64,000 nucleotides of DNA from positions 6,696,001-6,760,000 of the forward strand of contig NZ_CP089214.1 of assembly GCF_021183625.1 (NCBI RefSeq), written 5' to 3'. The notes below the pieces were generated by a model. It did no database searches and had not been told where the DNA came from. It worked only from the letters and a program-made list of their open reading frames with translations. This stretch comes from Nocardia asteroides (GTDB lineage: Bacteria > Actinomycetota > Actinomycetes > Mycobacteriales > Mycobacteriaceae). Made by a program: the position numbers and the translations under genes. How positions within the stretch are numbered: the first letter of the stretch is position 1; every line of letters starts with the position of its first letter. This document shows, piece by piece, positions 36,593 to 49,049 of this stretch.

Positions 36593-36811
36593 TCAGCCCC
36601 CCTGCCATACCGATTGCGAAGAATTCGCTGGAAGGCGTCCGGAGGGGTGGGGGACGCGGCGCGGTCGAGTGCGGGCCGGACGGGGTTTCGCGATCACGAG
36701 GGCTCCGTCCTGCTCGGTGCTGCTGCTCACGGTTGGGTATATCCGGCGACGACCGGCTCGTCGAGGTACTCGCGCCGTCGCTGCCACCGTGCCCGCCGAG
36801 CCGATGATCAT
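36593..36811 (-). CDS. Doubtful 72-codon ORF in the leader of the ATP-grasp gene
   Basis: The frame starts at ATG 36811 and ends 6 nt before the ATP-grasp GTG, as a translationally coupled precursor gene might. A TATGCT hexamer (36853-36858) upstream could be its -10 element. Against it, codon use is poor for this genome, the ribosome binding site is weak, and the product has only one Glu and one Asp for cross-linking. Another frame of the same DNA reads EYLDEPVVAGYTQP before a stop, with good codon bias but no start codon. The rest of the 36587-36919 gap holds nothing else I can name. Confidence 0.25.
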   Translation of the reverse strand: MIIGSAGTVAATARVPRRAGRRRIYPTVSSSTEQDGALVIAKPRPARTRPRRVPHPSGRLPANSSQSVWQGG

Positions 36812-36919
36812 CTGCTGCCCCGGGTTTGCGGGCGGGCGATGAACACGTCCGAAGCATAGCGCTCAGCGGTGGGTTTCATGGTTGTTTGGCGCGCCTTCGA
36901 TGCACGGATCACTCGGTTG

Positions 36920-37402
36920 TCAACGGCGATTGGCGGTGCGCTCGCGCCACCAGGCGGGGGCGTCGACGAAGTGGTTGTCGTACTCCTCCTGGCTCGCGGC
37001 CAGCTCCGCGAAGTCGGACTCGCCGCGGGAGATGCGCTCCAGCAGCCGGAAGTACTCGAAGCGGCGGACGCCGGGGACCAGCGCGATCAGGATCCGGGCG
37101 GCGCTCCCGGGTGCGGCGCCGAAGGCGTGCGGCATGCGCCGCGGCACCAGCACCGAACCGCCGGCCTCGACGGTGACGATGCGGTCGCCCGCCAGCACCT
37201 GGAGTTCGCCCTCGGCGATGTAGAAGAGCTCGTCGGAGCGGGTGTGGTAGTGCGGCGCCGCGCCGTCGGCGCCGCGCGGCATGGTGACCTCGAGCGTGCT
37301 CGGGGCGCCGCCGGTCTCGTCGGCGTCGATGAGCAGCCGCATGGTCACGGTGTTGGCGGTCAGGGTCTCGGCGTCGGCGGGGTGGCGGATGACGGCGTTC
37401 AC
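36920..37402 (-). CDS. Cupin-domain protein
   Basis: The 160-residue protein is a single cupin barrel with both motifs: PHYHTRSDELFYIAEGEL (metal ligands H, H, E) and GSVLVPRRMPHAF (last His). A C-terminal helix region (about 110-160) follows. Cupins of this size include dioxygenases, isomerases and small-molecule binding proteins, and the substrate is not evident. The GTG at 37402 follows AGGAG at good spacing. It is divergent from a MarR gene across a shared palindromic region and is probably its target. Confidence 0.9.
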   Translation of the reverse strand: MNAVIRHPADAETLTANTVTMRLLIDADETGGAPSTLEVTMPRGADGAAPHYHTRSDELFYIAEGELQVLAGDRIVTVEAGGSVLVPRRMPHAFGAAPGSAARILIALVPGVRRFEYFRLLERISRGESDFAELAASQEEYDNHFVDAPAWWRERTANRR

Positions 37403-37429
37403 GGGACACTCCTGGTGATTCGGCCCAAT

Positions 37430-37465
37430 ATAGTTAGGTAGCGAACTATGTCGCCGTCGAACTAT
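37430..37465. promoter_or_regulatory. Divergent cupin/MarR control region with AACTAT repeats
   Basis: ATAGTT (37430-37435) and AACTAT (37444-37449) form an inverted repeat with an 8-bp centre, and a second AACTAT lies at 37460-37465. On the minus strand TATATT just downstream of the first arm makes a -10 for the cupin gene. A MarR dimer bound here would control both genes. Confidence 0.6.
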
Positions 37466-37480
37466 AAGGCAGCGAATAAG

Positions 37481-37990
37481 ATGGTGTCCATGGTGGAGCC
37501 GGACGCGGTCGACGCGATCGAAGCGCAGTGGCGGCGGGAGCGGCCGGACCTGGACCTGGCGGCGATGGCGATCATCGGCAGGCTGAGCCGGGTGGCGGCG
37601 GTGCTCGCGCGCGAGATCGAGGTGGTCTTCACCGCGCACGGGCTGCAGCGCGGGGAGTTCGACGTGCTGGCTGCGCTGCGGCGCTCGGGCGAGCCCTTCG
37701 CGCTGAACCCCTCCGCGCTGGCCGACACGCTCATGCTCTCCAGGGCCGGGATGACCGGGCGGCTGGACCGGCTGGAGCAGGCCGGGCTGGTGCGCCGCGG
37801 CGCCGACGCGGCCGATCGGCGCGCGATCAAGGTGGCGCTCACCGAGCAGGGGCGCGCGCTGGTGGACCGGGCGGTGCGCGCGCACACCGAGAACGAGACC
37901 AGGCTGCTCGCGGTGCTCCCGGCGGCGGACCGCCGGGAGCTGGACCGGATCGCGCGCGCCCTGCTGGCCGGGCTGGCGGCCGGAGACTAG
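37481..37990 (+). CDS. MarR-family transcriptional regulator
   Basis: The protein (169 residues from ATG 37481) has the MarR winged helix at about residues 45-115, with LQRGEFDVLAALRRSG, NPSALADTLMLSRAGMTGRLDRLEQAGLV and the wing ADRRAIKVALTEQG. The frame is open back to ATG 37448, but that codon lies inside the operator repeats. ATG 37490 is another option, and no ribosome binding site decides. It is divergent from the cupin gene. Its stop overlaps the acnR stop by 4 bp (shared CTAG). Confidence 0.9.
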   Translation: MVSMVEPDAVDAIEAQWRRERPDLDLAAMAIIGRLSRVAAVLAREIEVVFTAHGLQRGEFDVLAALRRSGEPFALNPSALADTLMLSRAGMTGRLDRLEQAGLVRRGADAADRRAIKVALTEQGRALVDRAVRAHTENETRLLAVLPAADRRELDRIARALLAGLAAGD

Positions 37991-38553
37991 GCCCGGCGCC
38001 GGACCGAGGCCTCGACCAAGTCGAGCACCGCGGACAGATTCTCGTTGGTGTGCCCGGAGGCGATCCGGGCGATCAGCCCGTCGAGCACCAGGTCGAGGTA
38101 GCCGAGCAGGACGTCGGTGGGCACGTCGTCACGCAGCGCGCCCGCCGCCTTGCGGCGCTCGAGCCGGGCCAGGGTGGCCGCGGTGAGCTCCGCCGAGCGC
38201 TGGCTCCAGCCCGCCCTGAACTCGGGGTCGGTGCGCAGCCTGCGCGCGATCTCCAGCCGGGTGCCGAGCCAGTTGAACTCCTCCGGGTGCGCGAGCATGT
38301 CCCGCATGACCTGGACGATGCCCTGGTTGGCGGCGACATCGGCCATCCGCTCGGCGTCCTCCTGGGCGAGTGCGAGGAAGAGCGCGTCCTTGTCCCGGAA
38401 GTGGTGGAAGATCGCGCCGCGGGAGAGCCCGATCTCGTCCTCCAGGCGGCGCACGGTGGCGCCGTCGTAGCCGTACTCGGCGAAGCAGCGCCGGGCGCCG
38501 TCCAGGATCTGGCTGCGGCGCGCGGCGAGGTGGTCATCGCTGACCTTGGGCAT
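37987..38553 (-). CDS. acnR: TetR-type regulator AcnR of aconitase
   Basis: The 188-residue length equals that of Corynebacterium glutamicum AcnR, the repressor of aconitase. The HTH lies at about residues 12-60 (ILDGARRCFAEYGYDGATVRRLEDEIGLSRGAIFHHF). The ATG at 38553 follows CGAGGAG. It lies directly downstream of acn on the same strand, as in Corynebacterium and Mycobacterium (Rv1474c). A matching operator-like inverted repeat lies upstream of acn at 41578-41593. Related AcnR proteins bind citrate and Mg2+. Confidence 0.94.
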   Translation of the reverse strand: MPKVSDDHLAARRSQILDGARRCFAEYGYDGATVRRLEDEIGLSRGAIFHHFRDKDALFLALAQEDAERMADVAANQGIVQVMRDMLAHPEEFNWLGTRLEIARRLRTDPEFRAGWSQRSAELTAATLARLERRKAAGALRDDVPTDVLLGYLDLVLDGLIARIASGHTNENLSAVLDLVEASVRRRA

Positions 38554-38630
38554 GGGGCTCCTCGGGGGAAAACGGAGCGGTCCGCGCACCGCGACGCGAT
38601 GCACGGACCCTCCGTGACGGAACCTGCGGG

Positions 38631-41453
<2,823 letters not shown>

Positions 41454-41525
41454 GTCAGCTCCACTCGTCTCTGAGGGTTGGTCATCGGCGGGGCTGTGCC
41501 GGTGACCGAGTCTTTCGAGGGCCTT

Positions 41526-41554
41526 GCGGCGTTCCGAAGACCTCGGTACGCCGC
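41526..41554 (-). promoter_or_regulatory. Hairpin in the acn 5' leader
   Basis: Arms GCGGCGT and ACGCCGC enclose a second stem, CCGA/TCGG, giving a compact 29-nt structure about 75 nt upstream of the acn start on the minus strand. There is no T-tract. It could be a regulatory or stabilising leader element. Confidence 0.4.
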
Positions 41555-41577
41555 TTTCCTCGCGGCTACGACCTTAA

Positions 41578-41593
41578 CAGTACGCTTGTCCTG
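41578..41593. promoter_or_regulatory. AcnR-type operator upstream of acn
   Basis: CAGTAC-GCTT-GTCCTG is an imperfect inverted repeat (one mismatch) of the CAGnAC...GTnCTG form reported for AcnR of C. glutamicum, as I recall it. It lies about 125 bp upstream of the acn start, next to a TAAGGT -10-like hexamer on the minus strand. Confidence 0.65.
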
Positions 41594-41744
41594 TGAGCGC
41601 TGAGGGGCCACCCGGCGTGCCGCAGGAACAGCCGCGGCGGCCCGGTCGCGTACTGTGCTCTCGGGCGTGTGCCGGTCGGATGCCGGAGAACCGCTGCCAC
41701 TGTAGGAACCAGGAGCCTCCGCTGTCGAGGCGACGCGAGATCGG

Positions 41745-42281
41745 ATGGATGCGACCGTCGTGACCAACTCGGTTTTCGGCCCCATGGCCACCGGCCTGCC
41801 CGAGGGCGCCGACCTCGACGAGATCCGCGCGGACCTGGCGGGCGATCACGTCGCCGCGCCGAGCGGCAAGGACCAGTCGGAGCTGGCCGATCTGGTGGCG
41901 CGGGTGCGGGCCGACGGCATCGAGCTGAGCGTGGTGGTGGTGCCGGGCAATCCGTGGCACGACTCGCAGCTGCGCGACCTGGCGACCGAGGTCGGCAAGT
42001 TCGAGCACGGCACCGTGGCGGTCTTCAGCGACGACTGGATCGGCACCGACAGCGACAGCATCAGCCGGGTCCGGCTGGAGGGCGCCGAGGACCCGGCCAA
42101 GTACAAGGGCGGCGACACCGCCGAGGCGGTCGGGATCTTCGCCGATCGGCTGGAGCAGCCCGATGGCATCTCCTGGTCGGTGCTGACCGGCGTGCTCATC
42201 GCGATCACCGTGCTGCTGGTCGGCGGGCTGGCCTGGCTCAAGGCCCGCAGGCGAGCCACGGAGCATGCGGGACCGCGCTGA
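41745..42281 (+). CDS. Rv1476-like membrane protein
   Basis: The 178-residue protein has an N-terminal soluble domain (about 1-135) and one C-terminal transmembrane helix (SVLTGVLIAITVLLVGGLAWL), followed by a short basic tail. It matches the position and size of Rv1476. The soluble part is not similar to an enzyme I know; PGNPWHDSQLRDLATEVG and FSDDWIGTDSDSISR are its most distinctive stretches. It is divergent from acn and ends at a strong terminator. Confidence 0.85.
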   Translation: MDATVVTNSVFGPMATGLPEGADLDEIRADLAGDHVAAPSGKDQSELADLVARVRADGIELSVVVVPGNPWHDSQLRDLATEVGKFEHGTVAVFSDDWIGTDSDSISRVRLEGAEDPAKYKGGDTAEAVGIFADRLEQPDGISWSVLTGVLIAITVLLVGGLAWLKARRRATEHAGPR

Positions 42282-42299
42282 TCCGACCGATTCCGACAC

Positions 42300-42328
42300 G
42301 CCGCCACCGGCTCCGGTGGCGGCTTTTT
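42300..42328 (+). terminator. Rho-independent terminator
   Basis: An 11-bp perfect stem, GCCGCCACCGG and CCGGTGGCGGC, with a 2-nt centre is followed by TTTTT. It ends the transcript of the Rv1476-like gene and isolates ripA. Confidence 0.92.
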
Positions 42329-42593
42329 CCGGCCTGCGGTCGCTGCGCCAGCAAACTTTCAGAACGACCGGTTCGTTTTGACCGGAACTTCTCGACACCC
42401 ATGCGGCAAATTGGTAGCAACAGCCGAATTACGCGGGTGTAGTTCCCTCGCGCACGTTCCTTCGGTTACTTCTGTGACGTACGGTTCAACGTGATGCGCC
42501 TGGGGAAATAGAGGGAGAAGGGCTTTAAAGCAACCCTCGTTCCCGGCGGGTCTGCTGTTGCTTCTGAGTAGTGGTGTCCCGCTGGAGGTGCCG
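42329..42593 (+). promoter_or_regulatory. ripA upstream region with candidate MtrA site
   Basis: No gene is seen in these 265 bp. CTGTGAC at 42472-42478 (reverse complement GTCACAG) resembles the core of the mycobacterial MtrA motif, and ripA is an MtrA target in mycobacteria. A GCTTTAAAGC palindrome (42522-42531) and GGAGG before the ripA ATG are also present. I found no conserved core of the c-di-AMP riboswitch that often precedes such genes. Confidence 0.35.
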
Positions 42594-44021
42594 ATGCGTA
42601 ACAGTGGCAAATCGAAGAATGGCCGTCCCCTACGTGTCGCTGCGGGATTGCTGATCGCCGCGGTGTTGCTGGTCGGCACCGGCCAGGCGTTCGCGGTGCC
42701 GCCCCCGCCGCCGAACCCGAGCGATCAGGACATCGCGCGGGCCGGGGCGCAGGTGGACTCCGGCGTCACCGAGGTGAGCGGCCTCGTCAACGACGTCGCC
42801 CTCGCCGACCAGCAGCTCCAGGTGCTCGACGACGCCGTCGCCCGCACCCGCGAGGAGGTCAACAAGGCGCTGGTCGACCTGCAGAACGCCAGGGACGTCG
42901 CGGACACCGCCGCCGCGCACGTGACCGACACCGTGCAGTCGCTCTCCGCCGCGGGCGACCAGGTGGTCAGGGCGCGCTCGGATTTCGACGACTTCGCCAC
43001 CGAGGCCTACACCCGCCCCGGCGCGACCACGATGGTCAGCTACCTCTCCGCCGCCACCCCGGACGCCGCGCTGGACCGGGCCCAGGTGCTCGACCTGGTC
43101 TCCAAGCGGCAGCAGTCGGTGCTTGACGGGCTGCGCCGCGCGCAGATCGACCAGGGCAACCGCAACTCCGAGGCGCGGCAGGCGAAGTCGATCGCCGACG
43201 CGACGGCCGCCGACGCCGAGGTCAAGAAGGACGCGGCGCAGGACGCGGTGGCCGCGGCCGGCGCCGAGCTGGACCGGCAGACCGTACAGCGCAACGTCCT
43301 CCAGCAGGCGCGGGACGCCGCCCAGGGCAGGCTCGACGCCGCCCGCTCCACCGTCTCCGGCCTGCAGGACCAGCGCGCCGTCTGGATCGACTGGGATCGG
43401 CAGCGCAAGGCCGAGGAGGCGGCGATCAGAGCCGCCGCCACGGCCGCCGCCGCCCGCGCCGCCGTCGACCAGGCCGCGCGCGACCGCGCCGCCACACTGA
43501 ACCAGGGCAGCAGGCCGCACACCCAGCTGGAGGCGACGCCGTCCGCGCCGGGCAAACCGAAGAAGCCGAAGCCCTCCTCGCCGTCGGTGCACGGCTCCGG
43601 CGCCGTCGAGACCGTGGTCGACCGGGCCATGTCCCAGCTCGGCGTCACCTACGCCTGGGGCGGCGGCGACGAGGACGGCCCCACCCTCGGGATCAAGGAC
43701 GGCGGCGTCGCCGACGAGCACGGCGACTACAAGAAGGTCGGCTTCGACTGCTCCGGGCTGATGCTCTACGCCTTCGCCGGTATCGGGGTGGCGCTGCCGC
43801 ACTACAGTGGCTACCAATACAACGCGGGTACCCGCGTCCCGGTCGAGCAGCGGCGCCGCGGCGACATGCTCTTCTGGGGTGCGGGCGGGAGTCAGCACGT
43901 CGCGCTCTACCTCGGCGACGGCACCATGATCGAAGCACCGCAGTCCGGTGACGTGGTCAAGGTGTCGCCGGTCCGTACGGGCGGGATCATGCCGTACGCG
44001 GTGCGCATCGTCACCGGCTGA
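42594..44021 (+). CDS. ripA: NlpC/P60 peptidoglycan endopeptidase, RipA-like
   Basis: The 475-residue secreted protein has a signal peptide (LRVAAGLLIAAVLLVGTGQAFA, cleaved before VPPPP) and a long helical coiled-coil region (about 50-310). A Pro/Lys linker and a C-terminal NlpC/P60 domain follow, with catalytic C386 in FDCSGLM and H435 in GSQHVALYL. RipA cuts D-glutamyl-meso-diaminopimelate bonds during daughter-cell separation; the coiled coil autoinhibits the catalytic domain in mycobacteria. The ATG at 42594 follows GGAGG. M. tuberculosis has ripB next to ripA; here there is only one such gene before moxR1. Confidence 0.95.
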   Translation: MRNSGKSKNGRPLRVAAGLLIAAVLLVGTGQAFAVPPPPPNPSDQDIARAGAQVDSGVTEVSGLVNDVALADQQLQVLDDAVARTREEVNKALVDLQNARDVADTAAAHVTDTVQSLSAAGDQVVRARSDFDDFATEAYTRPGATTMVSYLSAATPDAALDRAQVLDLVSKRQQSVLDGLRRAQIDQGNRNSEARQAKSIADATAADAEVKKDAAQDAVAAAGAELDRQTVQRNVLQQARDAAQGRLDAARSTVSGLQDQRAVWIDWDRQRKAEEAAIRAAATAAAARAAVDQAARDRAATLNQGSRPHTQLEATPSAPGKPKKPKPSSPSVHGSGAVETVVDRAMSQLGVTYAWGGGDEDGPTLGIKDGGVADEHGDYKKVGFDCSGLMLYAFAGIGVALPHYSGYQYNAGTRVPVEQRRRGDMLFWGAGGSQHVALYLGDGTMIEAPQSGDVVKVSPVRTGGIMPYAVRIVTG

Positions 44022-44108
44022 CCGGGAGAAGTCGCACCGGTTGCGGCGGCGCGGCCCATTACCTGGAATAGTTGTGGCAGCACGCACAGGACCGAGGCGA
44101 AAGCGGGG

Positions 44109-45298
<1,190 letters not shown>

Positions 45299-45302
<4 letters not shown>

Positions 45303-46285
45303 CGGCAGCCTCCGAACCGGTTGCCCGCGTGCCGAACCCGAATAGTGCCCCGCCCTCGTTCCGGGCCGGTGAACTCACCGACCCGAAGCTGACGGCGGCG
45401 CTGAAGACGCTCGAGCTCACCGTGCGGCGCCGGCTCGACGGCGTGCTGCACGGCGACCACCTCGGGCTGATCCCCGGCCCCGGCTCGGAGCCGGGGGAGG
45501 CGCGGATCTACCAGCCCGGCGACGACGTGCGCCAGATGGACTGGTCGGTCACCGCCCGCACCACCAACCCCCACGTCAGGCAGATGATCGCCGACCGCGA
45601 GCTGGAGACCTGGATCGTGGTCGACCTCTCCGCCAGCCTCGACTTCGGCACCGCGCTGTGCCAGAAGCGCGATCTGGCGATCGCCGCCGCGGCCGCCGTC
45701 ACCCACCTGACCAGCGGCGGCGGCAACCGGATCGGCGCGGTCGTCGCGACCGGCGACCGGCTGGTGCGGATTCCCGCGCGCAGCGGGCGGGTGCACGCGC
45801 AGTCGCTGCTGCGCGACATCGCCACCACCCCGCACGCCGCCGACGGCGTCCGCGGCGACCTGAAGGCCGGCATCGAATCGCTGCGCAGGCCGCAGCGCAA
45901 GCGCGGGCTCGCGGTGATCATCAGCGACTTCCTCGGCGATATCGACTGGCAGCGCTCGCTGCGCGCCATCTCGGCGCGGCACGACCTGCTCGCCGTCGAG
46001 GTGCTCGACCCGCGCGACCTGACCCTGCCCGACGTCGGCGACATCGTGCTGCACGACCCGGAGACCGGGCGCACCCGCGAGTTCAGCGTCACCAGCACCC
46101 TGCGGGCCGACTACGCGGCCGCCGCGGAGCAGCACCGCGCCCAGGTGGAGCAGGCGCTGCGCAGCTGCGGCGCGCCGGTGCTCCCGCTGCGTACCGACCG
46201 GGACTGGATCGCCGACGTGGTCCGGTTCGTGTCCACCCGGCGCCACAGCTTCGGCGCCCCGACCGGCGGGGTGCCTCGGCAGTGA
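45299..46285 (+). CDS. DUF58 domain protein of the MoxR operon (Rv1480-like)
   Basis: The 328-residue protein contains the DUF58 core with YQPGDDVRQMDWSVTAR (about residues 72-90) and a degenerate VWA-like fold (IVVDLSASLDFG). No membrane segment is evident. The GTG start overlaps the moxR1 stop by 4 nt, and its own stop overlaps the next GTG. It probably forms a complex with MoxR1 and the membrane VWA protein; the client is unknown. Confidence 0.93.
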
Positions 46286-47283
46286 GCATTTCCCACTTCA
46301 ACGCGCCGATCTGGCTCGGATTCCTCGCCGTCGTCGCGCTCATCGTGCTCGGCTACGTGCTGGTCCAGCGCGGCAGGCACCGGCAGATGCTGCGCTTCGG
46401 CAACATGGAGCTGCTGGAGAAGGTCGCGCCGGCCAGGCCGAGCCCGTTCCGGCACGCGCCGATCGCGCTCATGCTGGTCGGGCTGATCTTCCTGACCATC
46501 GCCGCGGCCGGCCCGACCAGCGTGCAGAAGGTGCCGCGGAATCGGGCCACCGTCATGCTTGTCATGGACGTCTCGCTCTCCATGGAGGCCACCGACGTGG
46601 CGCCGAACCGCCTGCAGGTGGCGCAGAAGGCCGGTAAGGACTTCGTCGACGGGCTGCCCGAGGGGCTGAACATCGGCTTCGTGAGCTTCGCCGGCACCGC
46701 CTCGGTGATGGTCTCGCCGACGACGAACCACGAGGCGGTCAAGGCCTCGATCGACAACGTCAAGCTCGCCGAGCGCACCGCCACCGGCGAGGGCATCCTC
46801 ACCGCGCTGCAGGCCATCGACACGCTCGCCTCGGTGCTCGGCGGGGCGCAGGAGCCGCCGCCCGCCCGGATCGTGCTGATGTCGGACGGCAAGCAGACCG
46901 TCCCCGACTTCAACGACCAGGACGATCCCAGGCACGAGTTCGTCGCGGCCCGGCTCGCCAAGACCAAGAACGTCCCCATCTTCACGATCTCCTTCGGCAC
47001 CAAGTGGGGCGTCGTGCACATCCCGCGCCCCGAGGGCGGCACCGACGACGTCCGCGTCGAGGTGGACGACGACGCCATGCGCGAGATCGCCCGCCTCTCC
47101 GGCGGCGAGTTCTACACCGCCTCCTCGCTGCAGGAGCTGACCTCGGTCTACGACACCCTCGAGGAGCAGATCGGCTACGAGCTCACCAGGGGCGACGCCA
47201 GCCGCCCGTGGCTGCTGCTCGGCATGCTGCTCGTCGCCGCGGGCGTGCTCACCGGGCTGCTCCGGCGCCAGCGCCTGCCGTGA
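46282..47283 (+). CDS. Membrane VWA-domain protein of the MoxR operon (Rv1481-like)
   Basis: The 333-residue protein has two N-terminal transmembrane helices (WLGFLAVVALIVLGYVLV and APIALMLVGLIFLTIAAAG), an extended VWA domain with MIDAS VMDVSLSMEATD (about residues 90-290), and a C-terminal helix (LLGMLLVAAGVLTGLL). This is the BatA-like arrangement seen beside MoxR ATPases. The GTG at 46282 overlaps the upstream stop. Between it and fabG1 there is no Rv1482c-like gene. Confidence 0.93.
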   Translation: MSISHFNAPIWLGFLAVVALIVLGYVLVQRGRHRQMLRFGNMELLEKVAPARPSPFRHAPIALMLVGLIFLTIAAAGPTSVQKVPRNRATVMLVMDVSLSMEATDVAPNRLQVAQKAGKDFVDGLPEGLNIGFVSFAGTASVMVSPTTNHEAVKASIDNVKLAERTATGEGILTALQAIDTLASVLGGAQEPPPARIVLMSDGKQTVPDFNDQDDPRHEFVAARLAKTKNVPIFTISFGTKWGVVHIPRPEGGTDDVRVEVDDDAMREIARLSGGEFYTASSLQELTSVYDTLEEQIGYELTRGDASRPWLLLGMLLVAAGVLTGLLRRQRLP

Positions 47284-47418
47284 TCCGCGGCCACCGGCGG
47301 AATCCGGTGCGCGGGTGCGGGGTCGCCGTCGTTGTGGAGTCTCACACGGCGGCGCCCGTGCGCGGATGACGCTCCGACAAACCTGGTGGCCTCGTCGTGA
47401 ACGCGGGATCCGAGCGGG

Positions 47419-47424
47419 TAGGTT
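47419..47424 (+). promoter_or_regulatory. -10 hexamer TAGGTT of the fabG1-inhA promoter (leaderless)
   Basis: TAGGTT ends 7 nt before the fabG1 ATG, and no ribosome binding site intervenes, so the mRNA should start at the ATG. GTGAAC at about 47398 may be a weak -35. Confidence 0.55.
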
Positions 47425-47431
47425 GATCGGC

Positions 47432-48148
47432 ATGTCGAACACCACATCCCGTTCGGTCCTGGTGACCGGAGGAAACCGCGGCATCGGCCTCGCGGTCGCC
47501 CAGCGCCTGCTCGCCGACGGCCACAAGGTCGCCGTGACGCATCGTGGGTCGGGGGTGCCCGACGGTTTGTTCGGGGTGAAGTGCGATGTCACCGACAGTG
47601 CGTCGGTGGATGCCGCGTTCACCGAGGTCGAGCAGCACCAGGGGCCGGTCGAGGTGCTGGTCGCCAATGCCGGTATCACCGACGACACGCTGCTCATGCG
47701 GATGGACGAGGAGCAGTTCACCCGGGTGCTCGACGCCAACCTGACCGGCGCCTTCCGGGTGGCCAAGCGGGCGAACCGCGCCATGCTGCGGGCGCGCTGG
47801 GGCCGGATGATCTTCCTCGGCTCGGTGGTCGGCCTCGGCGGCGGCCCCGGCCAGATCAACTACGCCGCCTCCAAGGCGGGTGTGATCGGCATGGCCCGCT
47901 CGATCACCCGCGAGCTCGGCTCGCGCAGCATCACCGCGAACGTCGTCGCGCCCGGCTTCATCGAGACCGACATGACCGCCGAGCTCGGTGACGACCTGCG
48001 CGACACCGCGAAGAAGTTCATCCCGCTGCAGCGTCTCGGCAAGCCGGAGGACGTCGCCAACGTGGTGAGTTTCCTGGCGTCCGAGGACTCGGCCTACGTC
48101 TCCGGCGCGATCATCCCGGTCGACGGCGGCATGGGCATGGGTCACTGA
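47432..48148 (+). CDS. fabG1: 3-oxoacyl-ACP reductase MabA (FabG1)
   Basis: The 238-residue SDR enzyme reduces beta-ketoacyl-AcpM in the type II fatty-acid cycle that makes mycolic acids. The coenzyme motif is TGGNRGIG, and the catalytic pair is Y144 and K148 in NYAASK. The ending IPVDGGMGMGH is characteristic of mycobacterial MabA. It is followed by inhA 50 bp later, as in M. tuberculosis. The start at 47432 is supported by the leaderless -10. Confidence 0.97.
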   Translation: MSNTTSRSVLVTGGNRGIGLAVAQRLLADGHKVAVTHRGSGVPDGLFGVKCDVTDSASVDAAFTEVEQHQGPVEVLVANAGITDDTLLMRMDEEQFTRVLDANLTGAFRVAKRANRAMLRARWGRMIFLGSVVGLGGGPGQINYAASKAGVIGMARSITRELGSRSITANVVAPGFIETDMTAELGDDLRDTAKKFIPLQRLGKPEDVANVVSFLASEDSAYVSGAIIPVDGGMGMGH

Positions 48149-48198
48149 CCCGGCTCACCCCGACACCCTTCAACGAACCTCAGGAGAACCGAGAACCC

Positions 48199-49029
48199 AT
48201 GGGCGGACTGCTCGAAGGCAAGACCATCCTGATCACCGGGATCATCACCGACGCGTCCATCGCGTTCCGCGCGGCGGCGATCGCGCAGGAGCAGGACGCC
48301 ACGGTGCTGATCACCGGGATCCCGGAGCGGCTGCGGCTGATCGACCGGATCGCCAGGCGGCTCCCCAAGGAGGTCCCGCCCGCGATCGGCCTCGACATCA
48401 CCAACGAGGACGACCTGAACGCACTGGCGGGCAAGGTGCGCGAGCTGGCCCCGCAGGGGCTGGACGGCGTGCTGCACTCCATCGCCTTCGCCCCGCGCAC
48501 CCTGATGGGCCCGGACGCCAAGCCCTTCCTGGAGGGGCCGGGCCCGGACGCGGCCAAGGCCTTCGAGATCTCGGCCTGGAGCTACGCCTCGCTGGCCCGC
48601 GCGGTGCTCCCCGTGCTGAACGAGGGCGCCTCGCTGGTCGGCATGGACTTCGACCCGCGCACGGCCATGCCGTACTACAACTGGATGGGCGTGGCCAAGG
48701 CCGCGCTGGAGTCGGTGAACCGGTACGTGGCGCGCGAGGTGGGCGAGGCCAAGCGGGCCCGCTCCAACCTGGTCGCCGCGGGCCCGATCAAGACGCTGGC
48801 CGCCAAGGCCATCGCGGGCACCGCCACCGACGACGCGGCGAAGCTGAACCAGCTCAACGAGTACTGGGATGGCGCCTCGCCGATCGGCTGGAACGTGGAC
48901 GACCCGACCGCGGTGGGCAAGTCCATCGTGGCGCTGCTCTCCGACTGGCTCCCCGCCACCACCGGCTCCATCGTCTACGTCGACGGCGGCGCCAGCCACA
49001 ACACCTGGTTCCCGGGCAGCTTCAACTGA
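48199..49029 (+). CDS. inhA: Enoyl-ACP reductase InhA
   Basis: The 276-residue NADH-dependent enoyl reductase completes the FAS-II cycle and is the target of isoniazid-NAD in mycobacteria. Residues ITGIITDASIAF, S94 in LHSIAF and the catalytic Y160/K167 in YYNWMGVAK are all present. The proline-tailed end WFPGSFN is close to mycobacterial InhA. A CAGGAGAACC ribosome binding site precedes the ATG. Co-transcription with fabG1 and the ferrochelatase gene is likely. Confidence 0.97.
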   Translation: MGGLLEGKTILITGIITDASIAFRAAAIAQEQDATVLITGIPERLRLIDRIARRLPKEVPPAIGLDITNEDDLNALAGKVRELAPQGLDGVLHSIAFAPRTLMGPDAKPFLEGPGPDAAKAFEISAWSYASLARAVLPVLNEGASLVGMDFDPRTAMPYYNWMGVAKAALESVNRYVAREVGEAKRARSNLVAAGPIKTLAAKAIAGTATDDAAKLNQLNEYWDGASPIGWNVDDPTAVGKSIVALLSDWLPATTGSIVYVDGGASHNTWFPGSFN

Positions 49030-49049
49030 CCGACCCCGAGGAGGCTCCC

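Noticed and set aside
36462..36857. 131-codon minus-strand ORF overlapping the ATP-grasp start as a RiPP precursor
   Set aside because: Its ATG overlaps the likely -10 element TATGCT, and most of its length is an alternative frame of the ATP-grasp gene.
42329..42593. c-di-AMP (ydaO) riboswitch before ripA
   Set aside because: Such elements often precede NlpC/P60 genes, but I could not find the conserved core blocks in this leader.
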